Numbered from the stretch's first letter, positions 9,164-17,044 are shown. The stretch is 36,301 nucleotides of DNA from Chamaesiphon sp. 336R_metabinner_41 (GCA_025359915.1 JANYDE010000044.1:1-36301); one strand, 5' to 3'. A program made the numbers and translations. Notes: generated by a model not told the origin, from the sequence alone.

Positions 9164-9206
9164 AACTGCCCCGCAGGAGAGTAAATAAGACTCCTACAGG
9201 GCAGTT
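9164..9206 (-). promoter_or_regulatory. strong 5'-leader hairpin before the AAA/polymerase operon
   Basis: Arms AACTGCCCCGCAGGAG (9164-9179) and CTCCTACAGGGCAGTT (9191-9206) are complementary over 16 positions with an 11-nt loop. The two non-Watson-Crick positions become G-U wobbles in minus-strand RNA but C-A mismatches in plus-strand RNA, so the structure is better formed in the transcript of the AAA operon. It ends 21 nt before the ATG. It may be an attenuator, RNA-protein site or mRNA-stabilising element; a terminator for a transcript entering from upstream is an alternative. Confidence 0.55.
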
Positions 9207-9348
9207 CCCAATAAAGCATTAAGTCAATCCCAAACATAACCTCACAATAGGGAGATCTGGCTGAGGTAGATGGCTGAATCTAGTGGGGATTGCGGCGGCA
9301 AAGAATCAGAACCTCTTGCGCCTCGACTCATTTTTTTGATAGGATAAT

Positions 9349-9369
9349 GTTATTACTATTAGTAATAAC
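9349..9369. promoter_or_regulatory. perfect 21-bp operator palindrome before the PrlF/YhaV pair
   Basis: GTTATTACTA, one T, then TAGTAATAAC: a perfect 10-bp inverted repeat ending 12 bp before the antitoxin ATG. A GATAAT hexamer (9343-9348) abuts it and could be a -10 element, although no good -35 stands at 16-18 bp. Antitoxins with AbrB/MazE-type folds usually repress their own operon from such sites, so this is most likely the autoregulatory operator. Confidence 0.65.
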
Positions 9370-9381
9370 GCAAACTCGATT

Positions 9382-9702
9382 ATGACTAATCCAACCTATC
9401 CACTCGCACCTGCCAAAATCGGTAATGCGTCTGGTTTCCGCCTACCAGCTAGTTTCTACCGCGATCATCCTCAGTTTGTGAATGCCACCGGATGGGTAGA
9501 GGTGTTGAGCGATAATACTGTGCTGGTTAAGTTAGAACCACAGCCAATCGAACCAGAATCAGATTCTGACGATCTGATGCTGAGTCTATTTCTGGACTTA
9601 GTGACTAAAGACGCGCTGACTAATTCCGAACATCTCGAAGCATATACCGAAGCGATGGCGGATGAAGATGACGAACTCTTAGCTGGAGTGGTTGTTGATT
9701 AA
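9382..9702 (+). CDS. PrlF/AbrB-type antitoxin
   Basis: A 106-aa protein whose first 52 residues have the SpoVT/AbrB swapped-hairpin pattern: AKIGNASGFRLPASFYRDHP, then GWVEVLSDNTVLVKLEP. The middle and tail are acidic (PESDSDDLM, ADEDDELL), as expected of an antitoxin that wraps its toxin. Its stop overlaps the ATG of the next gene by one base (TAATG), the usual antitoxin-toxin coupling. It should bind and neutralise the YhaV-type ribonuclease encoded downstream and bind the palindrome at 9349-9369 through its N-terminal domain. The identification rests on the fold pattern plus the partner gene. Confidence 0.8.
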   Translation: MTNPTYPLAPAKIGNASGFRLPASFYRDHPQFVNATGWVEVLSDNTVLVKLEPQPIEPESDSDDLMLSLFLDLVTKDALTNSEHLEAYTEAMADEDDELLAGVVVD

Positions 9703-10151
9703 TGGGTGTACTCATCCGCAATGGTTGGGAAATCTACTTTCACCGACAGCTATTTGGCGAACAGCGACGACAAATGCGGGAACGGGTGAAGCAGTTGAAG
9801 GCTGAGTTACCGGAAGCAGATTACCTCGGACATCCCGATGTGAAGCTTTTAGCCGCTGTGATGGTGGGGATTAAGGAGAAGATCGCCATAGATCCGTTGG
9901 CTACTCAGTTTGCTTTGACTGGCTCGTTGCGGCGGTATGGACGGATGAAGGGGATGGGGCTACCGAATCGTTATCGATTGTTTTTTAGGGCTTTTACGAG
10001 TGAGGAGCGGCAAGTTCTGATTGTGTTGTGGTTGGGTTATCCGCGCAAGGCTGGGGATCGACGAGATTGTTATGAGGTGTTTACCAAGATGGTTGGGAAT
10101 GGTGATTTTCCAGATAATTTGCAAGAGTTATTGATGGCTGCTGATGAGTGA
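9702..10151 (+). CDS. yhaV: YhaV family toxin (ribosome-dependent RNase)
   Basis: A 149-aa protein with the YhaV order of blocks: NGWEIYFHRQLFGEQ at the N-terminus, HPDVKLLAAVMVGIKEKIAIDP (48-69), a TGSLRRYGR segment (75-83), the core NRYRLFFRAF (91-100), then VLIVLWLGY and RRDCYEVFTKMVGNGDFPDNLQELL at the end. YhaV is a RelE-fold translation-dependent mRNA interferase paired with PrlF. Length and motif order look intact, so the toxin is probably functional. It is translated from an ATG overlapping the antitoxin stop. The likely role is plasmid stabilisation by post-segregational killing or phage defence. Confidence 0.88.
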   Translation: MGVLIRNGWEIYFHRQLFGEQRRQMRERVKQLKAELPEADYLGHPDVKLLAAVMVGIKEKIAIDPLATQFALTGSLRRYGRMKGMGLPNRYRLFFRAFTSEERQVLIVLWLGYPRKAGDRRDCYEVFTKMVGNGDFPDNLQELLMAADE

Positions 10152-10423
10152 TGGTTGATCGATCAATCGACTGGAGTAATACGATTAATTGCGGCTCGAT
10201 TCTCCTAACGGAGACACTATGCGAACGATATCCGCCTACGACACACGTTACAGCACTTTCCTTGTTCATGAAGTACAGCTAACCTTTGCTAAGTCAGTCT
10301 TCCAACAATGTTTGTGTACTCCATATAGCTGGAAAGTGCTGTATTATAATGTTTGCAAACGAGCAGACGATTTGTATGAGTATTACTACTCACCAGAAAA
10401 ATCAGTTTTACAGTCATTTAGTC
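10152..10423. other. intergenic region with degenerate repeat and MITE-like insert
   Basis: Between the convergent YhaV and pentapeptide genes. It holds TTGATCGATCAA (10155-10166), a CTCCTAACGGAGACACTATGCG stretch split by an internal TCC/GGA inverted repeat (10203-10224) resembling the GGAGACGCTxxGCGAACG repeats common in cyanobacterial intergenic DNA, and a 95-bp TA-flanked inverted-repeat element. A plus-strand reading frame crosses it but is not convincing. Confidence 0.5.
10249..10343. mobile_element. 95-bp MITE-like element with TA ends
   Basis: The terminal inverted repeats are perfect: TACAGCACTTTCC at 10249-10261 and GGAAAGTGCTGTA at 10331-10343. The outermost bases are TA on both sides, as expected for the target duplication of IS630/Tc1-mariner transposons. 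The interior (69 bp) has no coding sign. This fits a miniature non-autonomous element mobilised in trans; no transposase is present in the window. Confidence 0.5.
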
Positions 10424-11662
10424 TCACGAGACTAATACTGGAGATGGAGGACGATCTCCGAAAATTGCGCCTCTCCGTTCTAGGTCAGCTCGATCAATTT
10501 CTAGTAACCCTATCGCATTTGTAAAAATTGCATCTTTGACGATTGCTCTACTCAGGTCAGCTTCACTCAAGTTGGCTCTATTCAGGTCAGCTTTATTCAA
10601 GTTGGCTCCTATTAAAAAAGCTCTACTCAAGTTGACATTACTCAGATTGGCTTCACGCAGATCAGATCTACTTAGGTCAGCTTCACTCAAGTCGGCTCTG
10701 ATCAGATTGGCTCGAACTAGATTAGCTCCACTCAGATTGACATTACTCAGATTAGCTCCACTCAGATTAGCATTACTCAAATTAGCTCCGCTCAGATTGG
10801 CTCGAACTAGATTAGCTTCGCTCAGGTTGGCTTCACGCAAGTCAGATTCACTCAAGTCGGCTCTGATCAGATTGGCTCGAACCAGATCAGCGTGAACCAA
10901 ATTAGCTCCACTCAGGTTGGCTCCACTCAAAAAGGATCTAAACAAAAAAGCTTGACTCAGATCGACTTCAAGCAAGTTAGCTTGAACCAGGTCAGCTTCA
11001 CTTAGTTCGATCCCACTCGGTTCGAGTTCACTTAAATCAGCTTCACTCATGAAGGATCTAAACAGTTCAATTCCACTCATAACAATTTCTTGTGGAGATG
11101 ATTTTTCAACTAAAACTGAACTGTTATTAGCATTGGATATATCTTCATTGAAAAATCGTACATCTTCAATGGAAATTCCTAATATCTCTGCTAACTCTGC
11201 TGTTAATTCTCCTGATTCAATTAAGGATTGTAATAATTCAATTGATTTCGGACTAGCTTCTATATTAATTTCTACACATCCCTTTTTCACATCAGTAATC
11301 TTAAGATCTAAATCTCCTGTTTTCTCTTGAAATAATAATTCTATCCGTTGAATTTTTGTATTATCTACAGTGCTAAAATCTATGTCTATTTTAATTTTTT
11401 TATATCCTTTCTTTGTTGTTTTAGTTTCTACCTTCACTATAGAAAGTGAATTATCAGCTCTTTCTCCAATAATTATTACGTTACCAATCAGACTACTTTT
11501 AATATTCAAATCTCCTGCCGCAGTCAATCTACCTTGGGCCGCATTGTTTTTATCACCCAGAACACTAGAAGATTCATTTCCTTGAACCGATCGATTATTG
11601 AATCCATCAACACTATTTGTAGTATTGTTTACGAGTTGAGATTCAGGATTTATTTCTGTCAT
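10424..11662 (-). CDS. pentapeptide-repeat protein with N-terminal adaptor-like domain
   Basis: A 412-aa protein when started at the ATG at 11662; a longer frame to 11749 would overlap the upstream gene and begins with its shadow. Residues 1-75 are Asn/Gly/Ser-rich (SVQGNESSSVLGDKNN) and resemble the N-terminus of the upstream 156-aa protein. Residues 80-180 form an alpha/beta segment (KIKIDIDFSTVD, KGCVEINIEASPKSIELLQ, LIESGEL) seen as adaptor-like modules in cyanobacterial repeat proteins. From about 205 to 390 runs a long series of A(D/N)LSxANL pentapeptides, which fold into a right-handed quadrilateral beta-helix. The function of most such proteins is unknown (some mimic DNA). It probably acts with the 156-aa neighbour. 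Confidence 0.8.
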   Translation of the reverse strand: MTEINPESQLVNNTTNSVDGFNNRSVQGNESSSVLGDKNNAAQGRLTAAGDLNIKSSLIGNVIIIGERADNSLSIVKVETKTTKKGYKKIKIDIDFSTVDNTKIQRIELLFQEKTGDLDLKITDVKKGCVEINIEASPKSIELLQSLIESGELTAELAEILGISIEDVRFFNEDISNANNSSVLVEKSSPQEIVMSGIELFRSFMSEADLSELEPSGIELSEADLVQANLLEVDLSQAFLFRSFLSGANLSGANLVHADLVRANLIRADLSESDLREANLSEANLVRANLSGANLSNANLSGANLSNVNLSGANLVRANLIRADLSEADLSRSDLREANLSNVNLSRAFLIGANLNKADLNRANLSEADLSRAIVKDAIFTNAIGLLEIDRADLERRGAIFGDRPPSPVLVS

Positions 11663-11714
11663 GTCTAGGTTTAGGGAAGAATTATTGACAATAGGTTGAT
11701 TCACAAAATTAGTG

Positions 11715-12185
11715 CTACAGATTAAGTAAATGAGAGCCAACGGCGGCACCTAACAAAGTGGCTGCTTTAACTAAGATAGGTTTGGCTACCTGCCAAATTT
11801 TCTGTCCAGCATCAAGACTTTTGCTAGTTTTCTCCAGTGTCTCAGCCACCGTAGTCAAACGGTCTAAAGCACGTTTTTTATTCGGTTTTTCTCTATTAGT
11901 AGCTATTTTAGCCGCATTCAAATCTTCTATCACTTCGGCTTTGGTTTCGGTAGGAATTTCTGTCTTATTTACTAAAGATTCGAGTTTGGTTAATAACTGG
12001 AAAATATCAGATTGGATCAGGCTATCGACTCCTTCTATATTTTGGCTTACTATATTGCCGTCGCCAATAACAACATGATTATTATCCCCCTGCACAGCAC
12101 GGATATCATACCCCTGAATGTTGTTAACATTGCCGATATTTTTGTTATCGCCCATGGAAAAATCACTGGAATTTTGACTGGTCAT
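11715..12185 (-). CDS. small partner protein with GDNN-type N-terminus and hydrophobic C-terminus
   Basis: A 156-aa protein, family not recognised. The first 50 residues repeat a short polar pattern (MGDNKNIGNVNNIQG, AVQGDNNHVVIGDGN) likely to form stacked beta turns and also seen in the pentapeptide protein downstream. Residues 55-125 are predicted helical and charged. The C-terminus (WQVAKPILVKAATLLGAAVGSHLLNL) is hydrophobic enough for a membrane or pore segment. Proteins of this build occur next to repeat and NTPase proteins of putative conflict systems in cyanobacteria; a two-component effector/adaptor pair is possible but is inference. The gap to the next gene start is about 50 bp. Confidence 0.6.
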   Translation of the reverse strand: MTSQNSSDFSMGDNKNIGNVNNIQGYDIRAVQGDNNHVVIGDGNIVSQNIEGVDSLIQSDIFQLLTKLESLVNKTEIPTETKAEVIEDLNAAKIATNREKPNKKRALDRLTTVAETLEKTSKSLDAGQKIWQVAKPILVKAATLLGAAVGSHLLNL

Positions 12186-12272
12186 AGCTTTGCTTTCTTT
12201 AAAGTAGGATTGATAGAGATGGAATTAAATCACAAAATGCTGACGCGATAAAGTCCATATTTACTAGGGTTT

Positions 12273-12851
12273 TCAAAATAACTTTCCAAGTGCTGATGAG
12301 ATAATCACGGTATCGATTAAGCCATATTCTCTAGCCTCGACAGCAGACAGATAAAAATCACGCTCAGTATCTTCCTCAATTATCCCTGGTAATTGACCTG
12401 TCTGTTTAGCTAATATACTAATCAGTGTACTCTTGAGATAGAGAATTTCCCTCGCTTGGATTTCAATATCAACGGCTTGTCCCTGTGCGCCACCTAAAGG
12501 TTGACGAATCATAAATTGTGAACTAGAGAGACCCATCCGCTTCCCTTTAACTCCTGCACTGAGTAAAAAAGCACCCATACCACCTGCAAATCCCACACAA
12601 ACAGTACAGACATTAGGGCGAATTTGGTTCATAGTGTCAAAAATGGCCATTCCCCCTGAAACTACGCCACCAGGAGAATTGATATACATATAGATATCTT
12701 TATGTGGATCTTCTGCTTCCAAAAAGAGCAATTGCGCTACTATCAAGTTACATAAATCTGAATTGATTTCTATGCCTAAGAAGATGATGCGCTCACCTAA
12801 TAACCGAGAACAAATATTAAAGTAACGTCTTCTAGCACGTTGTTCATTCAT
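12273..12851 (-). CDS. ClpP-family protein lacking catalytic Ser and His (ClpR-like)
   Basis: A 192-aa protein clearly of the ClpP fold: [18 protein letters not shown] (58-75), [14 protein letters not shown] (87-100), [14 protein letters not shown] (113-126), [20 protein letters not shown] (161-180). In active ClpP the nucleophile is the Ser of AASMGAFLL and the base is the His of MIHQPLGG. Here they are G91 and R116 (GGT and CGT codons read on the minus strand); the third residue, D165, remains. It should therefore be proteolytically dead, like the ClpR subunits of cyanobacteria and plastids that co-assemble with ClpP. A plasmid-borne copy could replace or titrate chromosomal subunits and so alter Clp proteolysis. 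It has its own upstream region with a candidate promoter. Confidence 0.9.
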   Translation of the reverse strand: MNEQRARRRYFNICSRLLGERIIFLGIEINSDLCNLIVAQLLFLEAEDPHKDIYMYINSPGGVVSGGMAIFDTMNQIRPNVCTVCVGFAGGMGAFLLSAGVKGKRMGLSSSQFMIRQPLGGAQGQAVDIEIQAREILYLKSTLISILAKQTGQLPGIIEEDTERDFYLSAVEAREYGLIDTVIISSALGKLF

Positions 12852-13156
12852 GATTTCCCAGATGCTGTGTTATACCACAGATAGATTGTTTTTGTAGCAA
12901 TTGCCCTGAAACTGTAATTACATAAAAGTAGTTTTGTGTGGTAAGCACTATCCGTATCATCAAATCCTTTTCTAACTAAATTTTAGTCAAATACTTCAAG
13001 CATTCTATCGCGATCTATTGTGACGCTGGTAGGGTTTGCTCGATCATAGATCGAGACTGATCTTCACCGCACACCCCATATGTTAGGAGGGGTAAATTAG
13101 ATTAAGTTAAAATATGGTCATAACCATTTTTCCCATTCTCACAGTAGGTCTCGACG
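12852..13156. promoter_or_regulatory. divergent promoter region of clpR-like and HicB/VapC genes
   Basis: A 305-bp non-coding stretch. For the ClpR-like gene (-) a TATAAC hexamer (12870-12875) lies inside an inverted repeat CTGTG-N6-CACAG (12866-12881), a plausible promoter with overlapping operator. Towards the antitoxin (+) there is TAAAAT (13108-13113) followed by ATGGTCATAACCAT (13114-13127), 5-bp arms around CATA, a possible autoregulatory site. No RNA gene was recognised. Confidence 0.4.
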
Positions 13157-13474
13157 ATGCAATATCAGGTCTTTGTCCAAAACCCCACCGATCGCACCTT
13201 CATGGCTTCCGTCGTTGGCTTGCCCAATCTAACCGCCAATGGGATAACAGAGAAAGAGGCGATCGATCGACTCAAAAGTATCCTCGATGCTCAGTTTAAG
13301 AACGGTAAACTAGTCACGATCGATATTGATGTACCCAGCGATCGATCGTTAGACAAGAGCGACCCCTGGATTGCCAACATGGGGATTTTTCAAGACGATC
13401 CGACATTTGATGACTTTTTAGCGGAAGTGAATACCTATCGAAATGAGATCGATACAGCCGAGAGCCATTCATGA
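13157..13474 (+). CDS. HicB-like antitoxin of the PIN toxin
   Basis: A 105-aa protein. Residues 1-55 give a beta-beta-beta-alpha pattern (MQYQVFVQN, TFMASVVGLPNLTANGITEKEAIDRLKSIL) like the partially degraded RNase H/HicB fold used in many antitoxins. The C-terminus is acidic with GIFQDDPTFDDFLAEVNTYR, a typical toxin-wrapping peptide. It overlaps the toxin gene by 4 bp (ATGA at 13471-13474). There is no classical DNA-binding domain after the HicB part, so how it represses its operon is unclear. A VapB label by association is equally valid. Confidence 0.75.
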   Translation: MQYQVFVQNPTDRTFMASVVGLPNLTANGITEKEAIDRLKSILDAQFKNGKLVTIDIDVPSDRSLDKSDPWIANMGIFQDDPTFDDFLAEVNTYRNEIDTAESHS

Positions 13475-13896
13475 CTTTATACGTTCTGGATACCGATCTC
13501 TTGAGTCTTTATCAACGGAACCACCCACAGGTGTGCGCCCGCATTAGGCTGGCTAGACAAAATGGTCTGATACTCAAAACGACAGTAGTAACAGTAGAAG
13601 AGCAATATGGTGGGCGATTAGCTCAGATTCGGAAAGCACAAACCCCTGAAACTTTAGTTGCCGCCTACGACCGACTTTTAGCAACGTTTGCTCTATTCTC
13701 TCAGTTGGAAATCTTAGCATACGATCTCACTGCTGCCGACTTTTTTAAACAGTTTCGACAAATGGGGATTCGGATTGGAACGCAAGATCTCCGCATTGCT
13801 TCAATCGTCCTCGCTCACAGCGGTATTGTTGTCACCCGCAACCGCAAAGATTTTGAGCAAGTGCCAGGTTTAACGATTGAAGACTGGTCTGCGTGA
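13471..13896 (+). CDS. vapC: VapC-type PIN domain toxin
   Basis: A 141-aa PIN-domain ribonuclease. The metal-binding acidic residues are visible: D7 in YVLDTDLLSLY, E43/E44 in TVEEQYGG, D106 in GTQDLRIASIVLAH, and the closing VTRNRKDFEQVPGLTIEDW (121-139), where TRN and DF are family hallmarks. VapC toxins cut tRNA or rRNA loops. The catalytic set is intact, so the toxin is probably active. It is coupled to the antitoxin by a 4-bp overlap. After the stop, a 27-bp gap leads to the convergent 1021-aa gene. Confidence 0.9.
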   Translation: MTLYVLDTDLLSLYQRNHPQVCARIRLARQNGLILKTTVVTVEEQYGGRLAQIRKAQTPETLVAAYDRLLATFALFSQLEILAYDLTAADFFKQFRQMGIRIGTQDLRIASIVLAHSGIVVTRNRKDFEQVPGLTIEDWSA

Positions 13897-13923
13897 GTGT
13901 CTAGATACAAGCTTGTATCACCC

Positions 13924-16900
13924 TTAGCGAGATGGTTGCATAGCTTGACCGCTGGTTTTAGCTGGAGATTTGTGAACGACTGCCTCACTTAACCGCTGTT
14001 GGAACTCCTCTCTATCATCGATGGTAGAGGGTTCGAGCTTTACTTCACCATCACGAACTAGAGATGAGTCTGCTAAATGCTCACCCGCCGATTGTAGATC
14101 CTGACTAACTTGGTTTTCAGTCGCATCTCCAACCTGTTCGATCTTTTTCATCTGGCGGACAGTCCCCAACATCCCAGGATTTGCAGCCACCACATTGCGA
14201 ATACCTTGTCCGATAAAACTGTCCACTTGGGTACCCAGCCGATTCACGGCTTTACTCACTTTCTGAGCAGTCGTCCGGTCTGCGGTCGCTCGTTCGTCTA
14301 GTGCAGCCATGATGTTAGGTGCGGCATTCTCCAGCACTGTTTTAGCCTCGTTTGTTTTCTCAACAACGACTCTGGCGAGTCTCTGAGCCAGAGAGCTACT
14401 CTTATCTTTGGCAACCTCAGTCATCTTTTTCAACAAGCCACCATCTTCAATGCCATTCTTGCCAAAAGCTACGGTTTCGGAAGTGGTTTTATCAGTAATT
14501 ACCACCCTGCGGTTTTCTTTCTCGATCTTCATACCGAACCGTTCGTTATCCAGAGTCACAACAGCTCTGGTCGCTCGATCTGTTTGAGTTGCGGTTTCGT
14601 TAAGAAGACCATTTAGTTGCTGCACCGTTTCAATTCGCTGGAGATCGGAATTAGCATGAGGCTGGAGATCGGTCTGTGCTGGAGCTTTGACAACATTAGC
14701 AATGGAAGTCACTAATTTACGAATCTGAGCAGAATTGTTGCCTTTTCTAATATTAAAATTAGTCACAATTTGCTCTGGTGTGACAGTAAAGTTAAATTCT
14801 TTTTCAACATCGACAACTTGATAAATAGCCGACCCATTTTCAGTAGCAGTCTGAGTAATTAGAAGGGGAGCTTTATCGTCTGCACTCTGTAACAAGGGTA
14901 ATGAATATGTATCAGAAAGAGTTCCAATTTGATGAAGTTGAGCAATGGTTACTAAATCATTTGCTAGCTTTGGAGTGACAACGATTGCAACAAAATCCGG
15001 TTGTGGTGATGTCGAAGTTTGCACATCGTCCAATGGTGACAGCTTGTTTACGGCTGCAACTGCTGGTACTAAAGGTTTGGGCGATTGTGATATTTGGGGT
15101 ACTTCTGTCAATCCAAACGCTACTGGTTTGAGTTCGGGGTGTTGAATATATTCTTTTAGCTGTGTTAAAGTTGCTAGTTCTTGGTTGTGATATTCATCAA
15201 ATTTTGTTAATTTATCGACTTCTCGTGTTAGATCTTCAATTCGATCTTTTCGGTTAGGATCTTCGATCTCCCCCCGATCTTCCAATTGTTGAGCTTTAGT
15301 CAGATCGATATTTTTTCGAGCTATTCTCCCTAGATTTTCTCCCCGATTATGTTCGAGCCGTTCGGTGTTCGTCTGAATTGCTGTCAGGACTGTTTCAATC
15401 GCAGACGATTGAATTTCTGCATACTTAGGATCGGCAAGGACTCGATCCAAATTCTGTTGTCGTGTCTCAGCAGTCAAAGCAGAATTGTGAGGAATAACTG
15501 CTCGCTCGATCGCAGCATCCCGCTCGACGATTAATTCTGACAGGCTCAGATCGATTAATGTATACTTGGGCTTATCCAGACCATTAGCAGTCTGTTGAGC
15601 GGGATATTTAGCTTCAATGAAGGTTAGTAAAGCTTTCGCATCTGCTAATTTTTCAGTTCTTGTCTGAATAGATTTTAGATCTGTCTCATGGTCTTGCGGA
15701 AGTGAATTTGGATTTTCCGCTAGATGTTGTGCAAACTCTGGGATGTTTACCTCTTCCGCTTCAATATTAGATTGAAGCTTGTAAACTAATGCTTGTAAAT
15801 TAGTTGTTTCAAACTGCTCTAATGCAACATATTCATCATTCGTGATGAATTTATCGGCGGCATCTTTCATTTTTTCGAGTCGAGATCCAAATTCATCATT
15901 TTTGTCAAGACTCGCATACACAACATCTTTGAGATCGTGAGATCGATCGTCAGACAAGTCTTCTAGTTGTGCTTTAGTGATGACAACCGACTGAGTTTCT
16001 GGCTCATTAAAAGGATCTGGAATTAACCCCTCCACATTCACCACCACCGAAGTTTCCGCTTCTACACTTACTGATATTAATGGCTGCTCTATCGAGTCTG
16101 GTACAGCTTCTGATTGAACCTGAGATGGCTCAGAGAGTAGATCTTCTAACCCTTGGATAGTCGATTTACTCAATTGATTATCTTGAATATTTTCAAGTAA
16201 ATGGTCGATCGCATCTTGCCCGATTAACTGTCCTTGTAAGTTTAGTTCCTGGCTGGCTAATGAACTAGCAACAGGTTGAATATTAGGAGCCATCGCCGCA
16301 GCTACAGTATTTCGATCGATCGCTAATTGAAGGACCTCACTATTCATTAGTGGTTGGATTAAATTTGCCGTAACATTGTTATTTTCATCGACAACAATTA
16401 AATTCTCTCCCCACGGAGCAATAATAGTATTTTCTAAACCTTCAGGAGCCTGTTCGCCTGCTGAGGTGTTGAGCAACTTAATAAACTTTTCAGCTTGTTC
16501 TTGCTTATTACCTTTAATTTCCTGTCCGATCTTAACTTCCCCTTTAGTCTCTGCAAGCATAAAGTCTTTCAGAGAACTAAATTTATTTTTGATACCTCTA
16601 GTAAAAATACCTGGAGCTTCCCACGTATCTTTCAGAAATTTCTTAACATTCTTAAACAGAGATAATATATAATTCAATCCTACTTTAACAGCATTTTTCC
16701 GAACATCTCTCCGAAACTCACGAGTTTCATTATTCAGCCTGTCTTTCAAATGCTTGAGATTTTCTTTTCTTTCTGCCAAACTTTGAGGCACAACAGAATT
16801 AGCTGGAAGTTGTTCTGACTCCTTGTTATTCTTTCGTAAATTTTGGATCGTTTGAAAAGCATGAACGAGTCCATCAAGAGTTGCTTCAGTTAATCCTTCA

Positions 16901-16989
16901 GCCATTTTCTCAGCTAATTTTGAAATATCGGCTGCACTAGTACTTGACTGAGCTTGGGCGTTGCTGTGGATTCCGGTTAAATCGGTCAT
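13924..16989 (-). CDS. 1021-aa coiled-coil-rich protein of the transfer region
   Basis: I do not recognise the family. The protein is hydrophilic, without signal peptide or convincing membrane span. Residues 70-150 are basic and helical (RKENLKHLKDRLNNETREFRRD, FLKDTW, GIKNKFSSLKDF). Residues 360-650 are dense in Glu/Lys/Gln heptad-like helices, probably coiled coil. Residues 650-780 form a beta-containing segment (IVVTPKLANDLVTIAQLHQIG). A second small module (NERFGMKIEKENRRVVITDK) lies near 825. The C-terminus is Arg/Lys/Ser-rich. It is the last gene of the VirB8-VirD4 transcription unit, next to the coupling protein, where many elements carry relaxosome or mobilisation proteins. No relaxase HUH or Tyr motif was found, so the role is unknown. 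Confidence 0.65.
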   Translation of the reverse strand: MTDLTGIHSNAQAQSSTSAADISKLAEKMAEGLTEATLDGLVHAFQTIQNLRKNNKESEQLPANSVVPQSLAERKENLKHLKDRLNNETREFRRDVRKNAVKVGLNYILSLFKNVKKFLKDTWEAPGIFTRGIKNKFSSLKDFMLAETKGEVKIGQEIKGNKQEQAEKFIKLLNTSAGEQAPEGLENTIIAPWGENLIVVDENNNVTANLIQPLMNSEVLQLAIDRNTVAAAMAPNIQPVASSLASQELNLQGQLIGQDAIDHLLENIQDNQLSKSTIQGLEDLLSEPSQVQSEAVPDSIEQPLISVSVEAETSVVVNVEGLIPDPFNEPETQSVVITKAQLEDLSDDRSHDLKDVVYASLDKNDEFGSRLEKMKDAADKFITNDEYVALEQFETTNLQALVYKLQSNIEAEEVNIPEFAQHLAENPNSLPQDHETDLKSIQTRTEKLADAKALLTFIEAKYPAQQTANGLDKPKYTLIDLSLSELIVERDAAIERAVIPHNSALTAETRQQNLDRVLADPKYAEIQSSAIETVLTAIQTNTERLEHNRGENLGRIARKNIDLTKAQQLEDRGEIEDPNRKDRIEDLTREVDKLTKFDEYHNQELATLTQLKEYIQHPELKPVAFGLTEVPQISQSPKPLVPAVAAVNKLSPLDDVQTSTSPQPDFVAIVVTPKLANDLVTIAQLHQIGTLSDTYSLPLLQSADDKAPLLITQTATENGSAIYQVVDVEKEFNFTVTPEQIVTNFNIRKGNNSAQIRKLVTSIANVVKAPAQTDLQPHANSDLQRIETVQQLNGLLNETATQTDRATRAVVTLDNERFGMKIEKENRRVVITDKTTSETVAFGKNGIEDGGLLKKMTEVAKDKSSSLAQRLARVVVEKTNEAKTVLENAAPNIMAALDERATADRTTAQKVSKAVNRLGTQVDSFIGQGIRNVVAANPGMLGTVRQMKKIEQVGDATENQVSQDLQSAGEHLADSSLVRDGEVKLEPSTIDDREEFQQRLSEAVVHKSPAKTSGQAMQPSR

Positions 16990-17044
16990 CTTGGATTAAG
17001 TAATGAGGAATAAGGAATGAGTGATAAGTTTCGATCTACAACAC
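16990..17044. repeat. short degenerate TAATGAG/TAATAAG heptamer run
   Basis: The sequence TTAAGTAATGAGGAATAAGGAATGAGTGATAAG between two minus-strand genes (written here as about 16996-17028) is made of diverged copies of the heptamer seen at 27492-27679 and 31785-31922. Such short tandem repeats are typical of cyanobacterial spacers. No other signal was seen. Confidence 0.5.

Noticed and set aside
10189-10524. Plus-strand reading frame of 101-111 codons with GGAGACACT before an ATG
   Set aside because: It runs through the MITE-like inverted repeats and overlaps the end of the pentapeptide gene antisense by about 100 nt; the product resembles nothing, and the GGAGAC...ATGCGAACG context looks like a cyanobacterial repeat.
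10536-11330. Two plus-strand frames with repeated Leu/Arg/Ala or Ser patterns
   Set aside because: They are the antisense of the pentapeptide repeats and the domain before them; periodicity of the real gene creates the open frames.
11663-11749. Upstream extension of the pentapeptide protein
   Set aside because: Begins with a GTG inside the end of the upstream gene; ATG at 11662 removes the overlap.
13114-13299. Plus-strand 61-codon frame before the HicB-like gene
   Set aside because: It lies mostly within the antitoxin gene in another frame; the antitoxin frame has the coupled overlap with the toxin.
13924-16989. Relaxase identity for the 1021-aa protein
   Set aside because: No HUH triad or Tyr motif could be located; position alone is not enough.
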